Below are positions 23,101 to 34,762 of a stretch of 64,000 bases of DNA, in pieces. The stretch lies in assembly GCF_963678635.1 (NCBI RefSeq), contig NC_087064.1:25956189-26020188 (forward strand). The letters run 5' to 3'. How positions within the stretch are numbered: position 1 is the first letter of the stretch; each line of letters opens with the position of its first letter. A program made the translations under genes and the position numbers. The notes under the pieces are model-generated. The model worked only from the letters and a program-made list of their open reading frames with translations. It ran no database searches and had not been told where the DNA came from. This DNA comes from Symsagittifera roscoffensis (lineage: Eukaryota; Xenacoelomorpha; Acoela; Convolutidae).

Positions 23101-24756
23101 TGAGGGGAAGGAGATAGCATCAAGAACTTCCATGAACTAGTTACTACAATAACGAAAACAAATTTGTACACTTATCTACTCACTTGCGTAAAAGTGTAAC
23201 TCACTTGGGTAAAAAACTTCCATCTGAATTGGCCTGATAAGGAAAAATGTACACCGTTTTTTCGCGATAGTCAGAATTTTTTTTAAATTTTAGCTCGAAT
23301 ATCGCCGATTTGCCTATATTTGCTTGGATACAAAGGTTTTTGGCTCCATTTGAAAGTTGGTTCCACATCATGTCTTCTTGTGATACCCGTATTTGCGTGG
23401 ATCAAAAAAAAAACGGAAAAGCACTGATGTTTGTTCAGCTTGCAATTTCGGTTTATTTTTCAGATACGGTGTGAAGTCCCATATAGTTATTATATTTTTG
23501 TTTCTACTTTAAAACCGCATCAGCATTTTTTAGCAACTCAAATAACAACCGCTTGTTCGAGTTGCGAAATATTTCTTTTACGTAGTCGCGTCTTGGGTAT
23601 ATTGAATCAGAGCTGGTCGGTCACGAAAACGGAGGACGTATACTTAATAGCCCGCTTCAAGCTTTAAAAATGAAGCTTACTTAATAATGGCCAGCCACCT
23701 AAAACACTGATGCATCATATTATTTTTTTACTCATTACTTATTTCTACCTTTTGAGGTAGTAAGAATTTCAAACTTTCACACGCTGTTTTGTGCATTTCT
23801 CTATGATGATGATTTATTTAAGCTTGGCGAGCAATCGAAAGTCAAAACGCAAAAAGTAAACTTGTGCCCGAACAAATTTTAAGACTACTCCTGAGCAAAA
23901 AACGAGAAAAAACATCATGACCTTATATAAGAGTCTGCGCTACGTTCATTGAATCTTAAAAATGGTGAGGTTAACTTGCCTTCACTCTACAAAATGAATT
24001 TGAATAGAACTTCAAAAGGTATCAAAAGTCAGCTGCGTTCATTGGCACTTAAAATTGTTGTAGATTGCATTTAATTATCCCGATCACACACCTTTAATAG
24101 CAAAGTTGTACAAAAAATTGGTGAAATAGGCAGTGATTAAACTCATTGGAAAGCTTAGTTTTGGAAAAATGAAGCTATTTCATCTGTTTCGCAAATTATG
24201 TTCGCCGATAAATAGTACAGTACCTCAAAAATTTGGAGGTTGCATCCGATTGTTAAATTGTGTCTTTTTGCTGTTGTTTATCAAAAATTCATGGATTACA
24301 CACATGAAAAAATGTATCACTTTTCATTAGCAATATCCAGAGAATTTTTTTTGTTCCGTTTTCTTTCTTGCATGTCCATAAACTTTAAGGGTAGACGGTT
24401 AGTGTGCGAGTAGACCGTTTTTATCCAATCCACGAGATACAAGAATTTGATAAAAATTTATTTTAACGATGAATTTATTTTAAAATTGAAAAATTGTAAT
24501 TTTTTCCCAAGCGTGGATTCATTGGATTCTTAGAGGACATTCTTCAATCCTCACATGGACGGTTATCTCCATACATCATTTTTAAAACTGAAGAGGACAT
24601 GCTCGAAAAAGGTCCACTGCAATTGAAACCACTTTTGATATACATTAAATTTCATTTGATAGGACACTGAAACTAATAAGAGTAGCTGAAAATTGTAGCC
24701 AGAAGCAGTGGAGTCTAATAAGTTCATTGGCGATGATGAATGAAACTTGATGTGGT
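20183..24756. other. Long stretch without a recognised gene
   Basis: AT-rich DNA with short A/T runs. Several phrases recur elsewhere in the window, such as GAATTTCAAGAACAATTTATG (near 21025; relatives near 52220 and 56780) and CTAACCCAATTTGAGAAAA (near 22758; relatives near 32232, 52996, 54185, 55840). These mark a dispersed, undefined repeat family. Open stretches here (e.g. 22263-22545, 23431-23667, 24133-24330) have no domain support. Minus-strand sequence at 21990-22030 has a 7-bp stem but I do not call an RNA gene. Confidence 0.45.
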
Positions 24757-25758
24757 CTACTGGAGGAAGTCTATCACCTCCTCCAGCTCTCTCTGCTTGG
24801 CCTGTTTGTGTGCCCACCTGTCTGCCAACACCTGGGGCGTCTCTTTCCACCTCTCGTGGTATATTGTCAATTTACAAACTGGACACTGCTTGTTCTCGTT
24901 GAAAGGAGGAGTGTTGATTAATTTGTGCAAGCAGCCGAAGTGAAAGATATGTCCACAATAGACTCTTTCCACATACATCGGATCCCTCTCATATGTTCGC
25001 ACTTCATTTGGGTTGTCCGGAAAAGCCGGCTCACCGCATAATTTGCACTCTGTTTGTTTGAACAAAAGCAAGCTGTCCACTATTAGAAACTTCACTACGT
25101 GATAAAACGAGGGCTTAATTTCAAAAGGTTTGCCTTTCAGGAGTTTCAAATTCAAAGGTGGTTCCACGCATTTCCTCACCTCTTCGACTGCTTGCTTCAA
25201 AATCGGATTTGTCAAATACTGGGGTAAGGTTGATTCAAATTCTTTCAGATCAATGGCAACTGCTTCATTTGGATAGTTAACTGGCACTGTTATTTTTACC
25301 AAAGATTGATGCCCTCTGCATTTTATCTTAAACTGCGCGACGCCTTTCTTTTGTTTCGGTTTCAACTCCACGAAATCTGAACAGACTTCTCGTTTGATTT
25401 TCTGAAACTCGTCAAAGCAACAGCAGAACAGATTGTCCACTAAATAGTCGGAGAGAAACTTCATCTGTATCACCACCTGGTACTGACCAACATACTTTTT
25501 GCAGTTCTCGTCCAATAATTTGACCAGTCCTTTCAGCAGCTCATCAGACAGCGTTTTACTCTTCAGTTGAATTATGAGTGGGTCTTGGGGGTAGTATTCA
25601 GTGAACAGAATGGTACAGTCTAAAGTCACTCTGGGAGTTCGACTTATTGTGACCCACAGTACATTGTCGTGGTACTTCTGCACTTCGGCGAAATGCACAT
25701 TATGCTTAACTCTCTCTTTTATGTCTGAGAGCTCCTTAACCGCCTGACTATTCAACAT
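24757..25758 (-). CDS. RWD-RING-H2 protein, putative E3 ubiquitin ligase
   Basis: A single open frame of 333 residues. An N-terminal RWD-like fold shows the Y-Y-P-Q-D-P signature at ~55-60; a second RWD-like segment contains N-Y-P-N-E at 161-165. A C-terminal RING-H2 has Cys238, Cys241, Cys268, His270, His273, Cys276, Cys292 and Cys295 (C-x2-C-x26-C-x-H-x2-H-x2-C-x15-C-x2-C). It ends in a basic/acidic helix. RING-H2 domains recruit E2 enzymes, and RWD domains mediate protein contacts, so a ubiquitin-ligase role is inferred. The double-RWD plus RING layout resembles FANCL, but the RING spacing differs and I do not assign orthology. GC content is well above the surroundings. Nine bases upstream of the ATG is a good acceptor (GGTTGGTTCCAG), so a 5' exon or a trans-splice site is possible. 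Confidence 0.85.
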   Translation of the reverse strand: MLNSQAVKELSDIKERVKHNVHFAEVQKYHDNVLWVTISRTPRVTLDCTILFTEYYPQDPLIIQLKSKTLSDELLKGLVKLLDENCKKYVGQYQVVIQMKFLSDYLVDNLFCCCFDEFQKIKREVCSDFVELKPKQKKGVAQFKIKCRGHQSLVKITVPVNYPNEAVAIDLKEFESTLPQYLTNPILKQAVEEVRKCVEPPLNLKLLKGKPFEIKPSFYHVVKFLIVDSLLLFKQTECKLCGEPAFPDNPNEVRTYERDPMYVERVYCGHIFHFGCLHKLINTPPFNENKQCPVCKLTIYHERWKETPQVLADRWAHKQAKQRELEEVIDFLQ

Positions 25759-26150
25759 GCAATAAATCTGGAACCAACCAAACTAAAAACCAATTACTTA
25801 AAAAAAGACATATTTCCCTTTGGGTTTAAAATTTAAAAAATAACTATTTCGTTCAAACCACTATGAAAACAATCTTTATCGTTTTCGCATTATTTCATGG
25901 GCAAATGAAGGTTAACGTGATATAAACACCTTGGATCCGCTCAGTACAATTGACTTTTTATAGTACATTAACCGCACGGCCTTGTGTACAGCCCTTCGAT
26001 ATACTTACCAGTTCGATTTAAATAGGACTAGCGTTTAACGCACCTCCGGTGCCTCGAAACTTTTCGACAACTCATGAAACACCGCATATATTGGAAACAA
26101 CATCTGCAAACTTTTAGTGTACTCTGACTGCACCAAATTACATGGTTGGT
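25759..26150. other. Upstream region of the RWD-RING gene
   Basis: AT-rich. Contains the probable acceptor just upstream of the ATG and no other feature I can support. Confidence 0.4.
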
Positions 26151-27600
26151 AATTTCGAACTTTTTATTTTTTTAAATTCCCATTTTAAAAGCGTCATCTC
26201 GAAAACTTAATGGGCCTCTGGAGAAAGTGGGAGGCCAGATTTGCAACCACTGAGAGTCCCTGAGAGCACCCTACTATAGGGTTAGGAATTCAAAATTTTG
26301 TGAATTTTTTTAAACCTAAGCTTCCCGAAAAAAAAATTGAAAAAAAATCTTATCTCGGAAACTGAAAGGATTTGAGCATTCATATTAAGAGGCAAGATTT
26401 GAGACGCCCGGGTGACGCTGACAATAAGGTTGTATCTTCATCGAGTTGGTAGTTTCAAATTTTTTGAATTTCTTTGTAGATAAGTTCTTTGTAGAAATTT
26501 TGAAAAAATCAAAAAACTTCACATCTCGGAAAATAAAAGCATTTGAGCAGTCGCGTTTAGCAGTCACATGTGGCAAGATTTGTAACTCTTTAGAGTACCC
26601 TGACAACACCGAACTATAGCGTTGGGAATTTCAAATTTTGAAGCAAAAAAAATTAATTTAAACTTTCTGAAAATTTTGAAAAAATCACAAAAAACGTCAC
26701 ATCTCGAAAACTACAAAGAATTGAGCGGTCGTATTTGGAGGCAAGATTCGCAATCCTTGAGAGTACTCATACAAGACCTAACTACAGGGTTGGGAATTTC
26801 AGATTCAAAAAAAAAAACAATAATTTAAGTTTTCTGAAAATTTTTGAAAAATCACAAAAAACGTCATATCTCGAAAACTACAAGGATTTGAACAGTCATA
26901 TTTGGAGGCAAGATTTGTTACTCCTTAGAGTACTCTGACAGTACACCAACTACAGGGTTGGGAATTTCAAATTTTAAAAAATCATAATAATTTAAGTTTC
27001 TGAAAATTTTTGAAAAAATCACAAAGAAAACGTCATATCTCGAGCGAAAAATACAAAAAAATGAGCAGTCATACTTGGAGGCAAGATTCGCAATATTTGA
27101 AAGTACTCTGACAGGGCCCAACTACAGGGTTGGGAATTTCAGATTTTGCGAAAAAAATTAAATATAATTTTTCTAAAACATTTTGAAAAAATCACAAAAC
27201 ACATCATATCTCGAAAACTACAAGGATTTGAGCAGTCATATTTAGAGGCAAGAATCGCAATCTTTGATAGTACTCTGACAGTACCCAACTACAGGGTTGC
27301 GAATTTCAAATTTTCAAAAATCATAATAATTTAAGTTTTCTGAAAATTTTTGAAAAAAATCACAAAAAACGTCATAGCTCGAAAAATACAAGGATTTGAC
27401 TAGTCATATTTGGAGGCAAGACTCGCAATCCTTGATAATACTCTGACAGCACCCAACTACATGGTTGGGAACTTCAAGTTTTGTAAATTATTTTTGTATT
27501 TGAAACTTCTGAACATTTTTGAAAAAACCTCAAAAATCGTCTTATCTCGTTAACTAAAATGATTCAGGCATTCAAAATTGGAGGCCAAATTCACAACCCC
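26150..27600. repeat. ~169-bp tandem satellite, about nine units
   Basis: The marker CATATCTCGAAAACTACA or a variant recurs near 26197, 26350, 26523, 26700, 26866, 27037, 27206, 27375 and 27544, a period of ~169 bp. Each unit also has GGAGGCAAGATTCGCAA, GAGTACTCTGACAG and CTACAGGGTTGGGAATTTCA. Outer units are more diverged than central ones. Short ORFs across it are by-products. Confidence 0.9.
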
Positions 27601-29159
27601 TAAATCGATATTGGGCTGCTTAATTTAAACTCGGTTAAATAACCACTAAAACAAATTAGAAAATCGACAAAAATTCTTAACCATTGCAATATACGATATA
27701 GCTTAAACATGCAAAAATAATACGTTGAAAAAGCTTAAACATGGCGAGATAGTGAAGCCCGCATTTAAATATATAATAGATTCGCCGCCAGTAATACTGC
27801 TGGTATTTTTCGTAAACAACTTCCCCTAAATGAACACAGAAACAAAACACGCAGCAGCTTAATAACGGAACAGCCACTTAGTAACGAAGCTCAAAACTGT
27901 CAAAGAAATGGAGATTTTATTGGCATATATTTAAACTGCAGAATTGAGATAGCCATTATGAGTTCATTGATCGAAGTTATCGACATGAAACCATGAATTG
28001 CCCGAAAAATACAGAAAAGGACTTGCTGAAGTATACGGAAACCAATTCGAAAAACTCGAAAATAAAAGCAGTGAAGCATCTAATAAAGAAATAAAAGCAG
28101 AAAACTAGCACTAGAGCGTTCTATGTAAACTTCGAATTTTGCTGCATTCTGATTGGCAGAAAATTCTATTTACTTAATTTACTCAACAATCCCCCCCCCC
28201 CATTACTTGAAACGGGGTTAATTGTTAAATAGATCCCCAAGATTTACAGAAAACATTCAAGTGTTTGAAAAATTGAAAAACGATATATTTCGTTTTCAAT
28301 CAGTTTAAAAACCTTGATTGAGAAGCTCATATCTAAGATGGTAAAATGAGGACTGCGTTAGGTTTCCTTTTTATTGCGTTTTTAAAAACAGAATTTACGC
28401 CCAAACCGTTGTGATATAGAAACATGGGCACTGGCAAACACTAATGAACACACTACACACTAATGAACTTCACTTATGAGCAAAGAATGTGACCAAAATA
28501 TCAAGGATACTTCAACGAAAATTACATCTGCAACATTACCATCTCGGAATATGATCGCGCAACACTTGGACACCTTCGATTCCAAAAGGCGGAACCACTA
28601 ACTTTAATCAATAGTTACAGCAAGCGCAACAATATCCTTTTTCAGTTCATAAGTAAAAGATTGAGAAACGCCTGGATCAGACGCCTGATTTTTCTTCCAC
28701 TTCAAAAAACTGATAATTACTTTTGTATCTTCTTTTCAACAGTATCGCATAGAAAAAGATTTACTGCAAAGACCCACAGTTTTATTTCGTCTATGATAAT
28801 TAAACTGGCCGTTTGAAGTTTCTCCCCTTCCTCTCAAATAAATTTATACAAAAAAGGACGTTGCATTTAACGGAAACGTGCCAAAATGGGCAAAAAAGAG
28901 CTCGAAAAACGGCAAAATGCGAGAATAGATATATCATAAAAAACTTGAAAAAATGACTTTGAGATTCGAATTAGGAGTCCTTCAGACTAGGAGTGTCGTG
29001 CTTTTATCACTTAGTCATGGTAACTTGGTCTCGACATGCACGTAAATTTTTGTTTATATATAAGGCAGCTACGAATGCGGTTTCAAAAAAGGATATAACT
29101 AAAACATTTTGCACTGAAACTAGTAGGCCCACTGCAGCGAAGCTGCTCATTAAAAACGA
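27601..29159. other. No gene recognised
   Basis: AT-rich sequence between two satellites; includes a C run near 28191-28201. The satellite of 26.2-27.6 kb stops here and resumes at ~31.05 kb, so this DNA plus the GATG block may be an insertion into one array. Confidence 0.4.
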
Positions 29160-31050
29160 TATCCTTTGAGTTAGATGGATGGATGGTTAGCTGGTTGTAG
29201 GAATGGCTTAATGAATGAATGGATTGAAGGGAGAATGGATAGTTGGATGAACGCATGGATGGCTGTCTAGCTGGATGGCTAGACGGCTGGTTGAAAGGAT
29301 CGATGGCTTGGGTGATCACTGGATAAAAGGACGACTGGCTGGATGTATGGATGGCACGATGGACGACGGGTTCGATGGATGGCTGAATTGATGATGGATG
29401 ACTGGTCGATGATGGATGACATGGCTGGCTGGTGGGATGATGGCTAGATCGCTGGTTGGATGATGGCTAGATCGATGATGGATGACTGGTTGGATGATGG
29501 CTAGATCACTGGTTGGATAAGCTGGTTGGAAGATGATTAGATCAATGATGGTTGACATGAATTGCTGGAGGGATGCATGGATGGCTAGATGGATGCATGG
29601 ATTGACACAAGACGGATAGATATCTAGATGATGAATGGTTGGATGGATGGATGACTGGCTGAACAAATGGATGGACTGCCGGATGATTGATGACTGGCAG
29701 ATGAGTAGATCGTTGGATGGATGTATAGATAGCAGGATAGGTGCAGGTCTCGATTGATAGATAGAGCGCTGGTTGACTGGGTTGATGGAAGGCAGGATGA
29801 AGGGATCGCTAGATAAATGGATGTCTTCATGAGTAGTTGGATGGACGGACGGATGACAGATTGCATGCATCAATCGATGGATAGCTGGATGGTGGCTAAC
29901 TGAATGAACGGTTGCGTGGAAGCACGGGAGTGTGGAGATGGACTAGACAGCTGGAGGGATCCATGGATGCGTGGGTGTCCGGTTGGATTAACGAGTGGAT
30001 GACTGGCTGGAGGGATCGCTGATTTGAGTAAGGGATGGCTTGAGTGATAGCTGAATTGATGGAAGGCTGCTTGGGTGAATGGATGGCTGGTTAATTGGAT
30101 GGTTAGATAGACGATTGGCTGGACAGATAGATGAATGGTTAGATGGGATGGTGGATGGTTACATAGAGAGCGGAATTGATGGAAGGCTGAATGGATTGAA
30201 GATTAGATGGCGGGAAAGATGGATGGTCGACTGGTTGGTTATCTGACTGAATGGGTTGCTTGATGAATGGATAGCTGGTTGGATGAATGGATCGATGAAT
30301 AGCAGAATAGATGATTTGCCGGTTTGCTGAATAAATGGCTAGATGTAAGGATGGTTAAATGGTTGGTTGGATAAATTATGACAGTGAATGGCTTGATGGA
30401 TGGATGGGACTGGATGAATGAACTTTTAAATTGATGGTTGGCTAAATGAATGGTTACTTAACTGGAAGGATAGATCGATTGCTTGATAACTGAAAGGCCT
30501 AATTGATGGATGGATGGCTGAACGGATATATGGATGGATTGTTTTTGATAGACGGGTGGCTGCTTGGATGAATGGCTAGATACATAGGTGGACAAAAGAT
30601 GCATGGATGGATGACCTGATGCATGGATTTCTTGATAAATGAATAGCTTAATGAACGAATGGGTGAAATTTTGGATGGATGGATGGCTAGATGGATGGCT
30701 AAATGCCTAGACTAGCTTACGAATAATTGGCTTGATGGCTGGTTGAATGATTGACAGCCCTGGTTCCATGGCTTGCTTGATAACTTGATGGCTAATTGAA
30801 TGATTGATGGCCCTGGTTCCATGGCTTGCTTGATAACTTGATGACTGGTTGGATGGAATACTTGGAAGAATGGATGAAACGTTGTATGGATGGCTAGATC
30901 GATAGATGACTGGCAAAACTGATGAATGGCTTGATGTTCGATTGATGGATGGATAGACCGCTAGATGGAAGGATAGCTAGATGAATCGATGGATTGTTGG
31001 AAAGATGAATGAATGGCTGAATGGATCGATAGGTGACTGGATGGATCCGA
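29160..31050. repeat. Degenerate (GATG)n-type minisatellite, 1.9 kb
   Basis: Continuous low-complexity sequence built from GATG, GGATGGATGG, GGCTGGTTGGATG and GATAGATGG variants. Long frames on the minus strand (e.g. 29316-29873), rich in His, Pro, Ser and Ile, are translations of the repeat and not genes. A ~70-bp unit with GCCCTGGTTCCATGGCTTGC is duplicated at ~30755-30840. Confidence 0.95.
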
Positions 31051-31600
31051 AAATCATTGAGCCACCTTGTTTGGAGGTCAGCAACACCTGAGAGTAAGTT
31101 AACATCACCCCGCCATAGGGTCGATAATTTCAAAATATCAAAACGTCAAGTCTCGGAAACAAAAACAATTTGAGCAACTATACGTATGTGAGCCATATCT
31201 GCAGGTGCTAAGAGTACCCTGCTATCACCCCCAACAAAAGGCCGACAATTTCAAATTTTAGGTATTATTTTAAATATAAATTTTGGAGGCAAGACAGGAA
31301 ACCCCTGAGAGTTCCCCGACAGCAACCGATTATAGGGTTGGAAATTTTGAATTTTGTGAAGATTAAGAAACCCAATCTATTTTCTTTTTGAAACTTTTTT
31401 TCAAAAAATTTTAACGTCATAACTCAAAACTTCAGTAGTCTTTTTGAGCAGTCATATTTGGAAGCAAAAATTGAAAGCCCTGAGGGTACGCTCACAGCCT
31501 CCACCTATAAATTTGAAATTTCAGATTTGTAAATGTTTGAAATCTCTTTTCGAAATTTTTTCATAAATTGATGAAAAACGTCATATCTCCAAAATCATTA
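31051..31600. repeat. Satellite related to 26150-27600, three to four units
   Basis: Diverged units with the same markers: AAAACGTCAAGTCTCGGAAAC near 31142, TTGGAGGCAAGACAGG (31284), TATAGGGTTGGAAATTTTG (31330), CGTCATAACTC (31412), CGTCATATCTCC (31580). Confidence 0.75.
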
Positions 31601-32468
31601 TCAAGGTAACAAAAAATGCAAGCGAGCAGTCAAACTTAGAAACGGAAAACACACAAAGTAAACAAAAAACGAAAAAACTCCGGGGAACACATTTAAAAAA
31701 AATTCATATTTTTGTCTAGAACTTTGTCCCATTTGAGGAACACAAGTCGAAGTATTCAGAAAGTTTTATCGAGCGACAACTAAGCCAATAAAACTTAAGC
31801 CAATAAAAATGCTGTTATGAAAACCTTCCAGCAATCAAGCTCTGAAAATCTGAGTTTCTTATCATTTTGTTTTCAGAAGGGGAAAGTGTAAAATTATGTT
31901 TCAGTTCCTTCCAATAAAACTGATAACGGAACCAGTTATACAGTACAAAGCTAAAAAAACAAAAGGAAAACATAAAGTCAGAGCTTGTAAATTTACATAT
32001 TACAGGAGTAACCCAAAATACTTACAACTACACTGAAAAAGGCTTGATATTGCAACTAGACCGACACCATATTGTCAGAAACAACAGTTTTTTGAAACCG
32101 TAAACTTTAATTGTGAAAAAAAAACAGCCAACACCCAGTTGGAAAAAGCCAGTGAACACAAGGAAACAGTAAAAAGTATGCCTTTAAAGCTCTTCGAACA
32201 AAACATGATGGAACAGTTTTTGGTTAAAACTAACCCAATTTGAGAAAACTAGATCCAACTTTTCCAGTTTCGCTCGGACATCTTAAATTAACAGCGCAAA
32301 TTTTTCTCCAAAAAATACCATCAAGACCTATGCAAGTGGCTTCACTACGTTCACGGAATTTAAATAGAGGTTCTGGTCAGATTTGAAGCTAGAACCATTA
32401 GCGTCTAAGCCGTAGTCGTTACCTCTCGACCAAGGGTTTCAGAGAAACCAAAAAATATGAATTTATTA
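31601..32468. other. No gene recognised
   Basis: AT-rich DNA sharing the dispersed-repeat phrase CTAACCCAATTTGAGAAAAC (32230) with other sites. No coding or RNA feature supported. Confidence 0.45.
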
Positions 32469-33156
32469 CAGTGCTGATTTAAATTAACCGGACAAAACGC
32501 GTTAAACTTGAAATTTAAAAAGCGTTTTTCTCAAATAGGTTTGAGTTTAGATGAAACCTTATGAAGACAAAACTGGCCTAAAATTTTAGCAGAATTAATA
32601 TGGTGTTATTTGTTTTGCGAAATTCAGGCCAAAAACTTTACCCCAAAAATTGGTCATATTGACTTTTCTTAGTTAATCAAAATTACGCCAAGAATACCCA
32701 GTCGATCACAGACATGATTATATCAAAGTGAGCCCCTTACGTAGTCCAACAAACTTTCAGAAGGGTATATTCTCCAAAACATTGTATTAGTTAATTTATT
32801 TTTGTTTGATAGACAAAAAAGGTGGTTTTTACTATATAAAATACCAACTTTTTATTTAACCCTTTTTAAAGTTGTTGGACTAGGTAAGGGGCTCACTTTG
32901 ATATAAATATGTCTGTGATCGACTGGGTATTTTTTGCGTAAATTTTGATTAATTAAAAAAAGCCAATATGACCCATTTTTGGGGTAAAATGTTTGGCCTG
33001 AATTTCGCAAAACAAATTACACCATATGAAATCTGCTAAAATTTTAAACAAGTTTTGTCTTCATAAGCTTTCAGCTAAACCCAACCCAATTTGAGAAAAA
33101 CGTGTTTTAAATTTCAAGTTTTGCTCGTTTTGTCCGGTTAATTTAAATCAGCACTG
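32469..33156. mobile_element. Mariner-like palindromic MITE, copy 2
   Basis: Same termini as 14398-15129 (CAGTGCTGATTTAAATTAAC and its inverse), bordered by TA at 32467-32468 and 33157-33158. At 688 bp it is shorter because the centre is reduced, and the arms are slightly more diverged. Non-coding. Confidence 0.87.
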
Positions 33157-33668
33157 TATACTTTGTTAAACATGTTGCCAGCTCGAAAAAATCTAAATTC
33201 CTATTTGCTATCGCTTGCTAATTGCAAGCGTATTAATTTGTAACTGAAATACCGAGGAAGCGAATTTCTTTAGGATCCATTCCCGTCATTCTGAAGAGTG
33301 TCAAACTTAACCTCTTCCCCGCTGAGATTTGACGCTAATTGAAACCTACTTAAATTCCAAGAGCTTGCTAGAATCTCTCTGGCTTCAAATGTTCTTTAGT
33401 GCAAGATTATATTGAAATAGCACAAATTAAACTGTGAAATAAAATTGCACGATGCAGAGTGCAAAGTTCGCTGAAGCAGTAGCGCTCGTATCACACAGAC
33501 AAGCTGCAACTTCGCAAACACAAGCAAAAAAACAACAAAAAATGAAGAAAAACTAATAAAAAAGCTCTATGCGCTGGAATCGAAACCCAACCTGAAGATT
33601 AGGTGCAGGGGCGGATTTAGGGGGGGGGGGGCCCTTCTCAGGCATTCGACCCGCTGCCTACCCAAAGG
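33157..33668. other. Flank left of the Polinton
   Basis: Contains CAGGGGCGGATTTAG followed by a G run (33605-33631), a terminus-like motif seen in several non-autonomous DNA transposons. On the minus strand at about 33560-33590 is GGTTTCGATTCC, which fits a Pol III B box; I see no complete tRNA. The Polinton target hexamer follows. Confidence 0.35.
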
Positions 33669-33674
33669 GTCCCC
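33669..33674. repeat. Polinton target-site duplication, left
   Basis: GTCCCC immediately before the element; the identical hexamer follows the right end at 51984-51989. Six-base duplications are the norm for Polinton integration. Confidence 0.93.
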
Positions 33675-33918
33675 AGTAGTATTGTATCGTGTCCCGGATC
33701 CTAAGGGGGGGGGGGGGGGGTCCTTCCTAAGGGGGGGGTCCTCACGTAAAGCAAAATCCTAGGAAAGGGGTCCTTAATTTTTTGGAGGACCCTCATCCTA
33801 GGATTTTGTAAACGAAAGAGATTTTCCACCCAAAAAGCAGAAGACCCCCTACTTAGGATCTTGCTAAGTTTAGCTTAACAACAAGGGACACGATACAAAA
33901 ATCTTTCTAATTCCAAAT
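33675..33918 (+). repeat. Polinton left terminal inverted repeat
   Basis: Matches the reverse complement of 51751-51983 with a few mismatches and a longer G run (33705-33720). It is itself an imperfect palindrome: TTGTATCGTGTCCC near its outer end pairs with GGGACACGATACAA near its inner end (33890-33903). GATCCTAAG pairs with CTTAGGATC, and AAAATCCTAGG pairs with CCTAGGATTTT around the centre (~33780). Confidence 0.93.
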
Positions 33919-34199
33919 TTTGGGGTCCTAATTATTGGTCCTGATTAATTATATGAATCATATTAATTGTTATGCTTGTTTAGGGTAAATGAACTTTCGA
34001 CCTAGTTGAAATTTGTTAGTGAACGGGGAATTGACTTTTATGGTATATAATAAAAATTCGCCGGCCATTTTGGCAGCGTAGCTTAACTGTTGGCAGCAGT
34101 AAACTAATTCCTTAACTTGACCTAAATTTTATGGTGAAAAGGCAGTAAATTGAAATTACTCTCAAAAGGCGGCGGCCGTTTCTGGGCAAAATATACCAA
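33919..34199 (+). promoter_or_regulatory. Leader region with possible TATA box
   Basis: Non-coding DNA between the left repeat and the first ORF. TATATAATAAAAA at 34044-34056 lies ~145 bp before the first ATG and could serve the plus-strand gene block. This rests on motif and position only. Confidence 0.35.
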
Positions 34200-34619
34200 A
34201 TGATAAAATTGTCAAATTTTGAAATAAGAAAAATGAAATTAGAGGGAACTTGGTGTACTGAAGATATTGATAATGAACATTTACAATTAAGAGTGTTTTC
34301 AACCGCAGAAAAAAACTCATTTTTCAAATTATGTAATGAACGCTACGTCGTCTTCCTCGAAAGGGCAAAGGAAATTTCAAAGAAAGAATACGAGTTGATT
34401 TTCAAAGAACAATTTTATTTGAGTGAGCTTCAACAAATCTCTTGGTGCATTTCTACAAAACAAAAGTATGGCACTGTGAGCGATTTGAATATTGCTGATT
34501 ATGAAAACGTTTTCGACTATTCGTTTGACTTTAACTCATTATGGGTTGATAAAGACTTGGAGAGAAAAATCCGTCTATGTTTCAACAAGCTATCAAAAAA
34601 CTTCCGGTGGTTTATTTAA
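34200..34619 (+). CDS. Polinton ORF, unknown, 139 residues
   Basis: First ORF of the plus-strand block, ATG to TAA. No domain recognised. The protein is charged and aromatic-rich (W-C-T-E, Y-V-V-F-L-E, W-C-I-S, F-D-Y-S-F-D-F) with no membrane segment. A later ATG at codon 12 is an alternative start. The 3' end overlaps the next frame by 43 bp. Its place among packed viral-type genes argues for being real despite the lack of homology by eye. Confidence 0.5.
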   Translation: MIKLSNFEIRKMKLEGTWCTEDIDNEHLQLRVFSTAEKNSFFKLCNERYVVFLERAKEISKKEYELIFKEQFYLSELQQISWCISTKQKYGTVSDLNIADYENVFDYSFDFNSLWVDKDLERKIRLCFNKLSKNFRWFI

Positions 34620-34762
34620 TTATTTACCACCGTTATCTTAATGAGTCTAAATGGTATTTGCAAGGTCACTTTTATTTCCACTGGCTTGAAATTCAGCAGG
34701 TTGGAGAGGTGTTGGAAAAAATAAATAATGAAATTGCAAAAAAGCAGAGTAACTCCTATTGA
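34577..34762 (+). CDS. Small Polinton ORF, 61 residues, uncertain
   Basis: Overlaps the preceding and following ORFs. Hydrophobic-aromatic sequence (V-V-Y-L-I-I-Y-H, H-F-Y-F-H-W). It could be a small protein, or the displaced C-terminus of the upstream ORF after a frameshift. I cannot separate these. Confidence 0.3.
   Translation: MFQQAIKKLPVVYLIIYHRYLNESKWYLQGHFYFHWLEIQQVGEVLEKINNEIAKKQSNSY

Noticed and set aside
26150-27600. CRISPR-like array
   Set aside because: Tandem units are contiguous and diverged, with no short constant repeats and unique spacers; this is a eukaryotic satellite.
29083-31133. Long His/Pro/Ser/Ile-rich minus-strand frames as genes
   Set aside because: Encoded wholly by the degenerate GATG repeat; no other coding signal.
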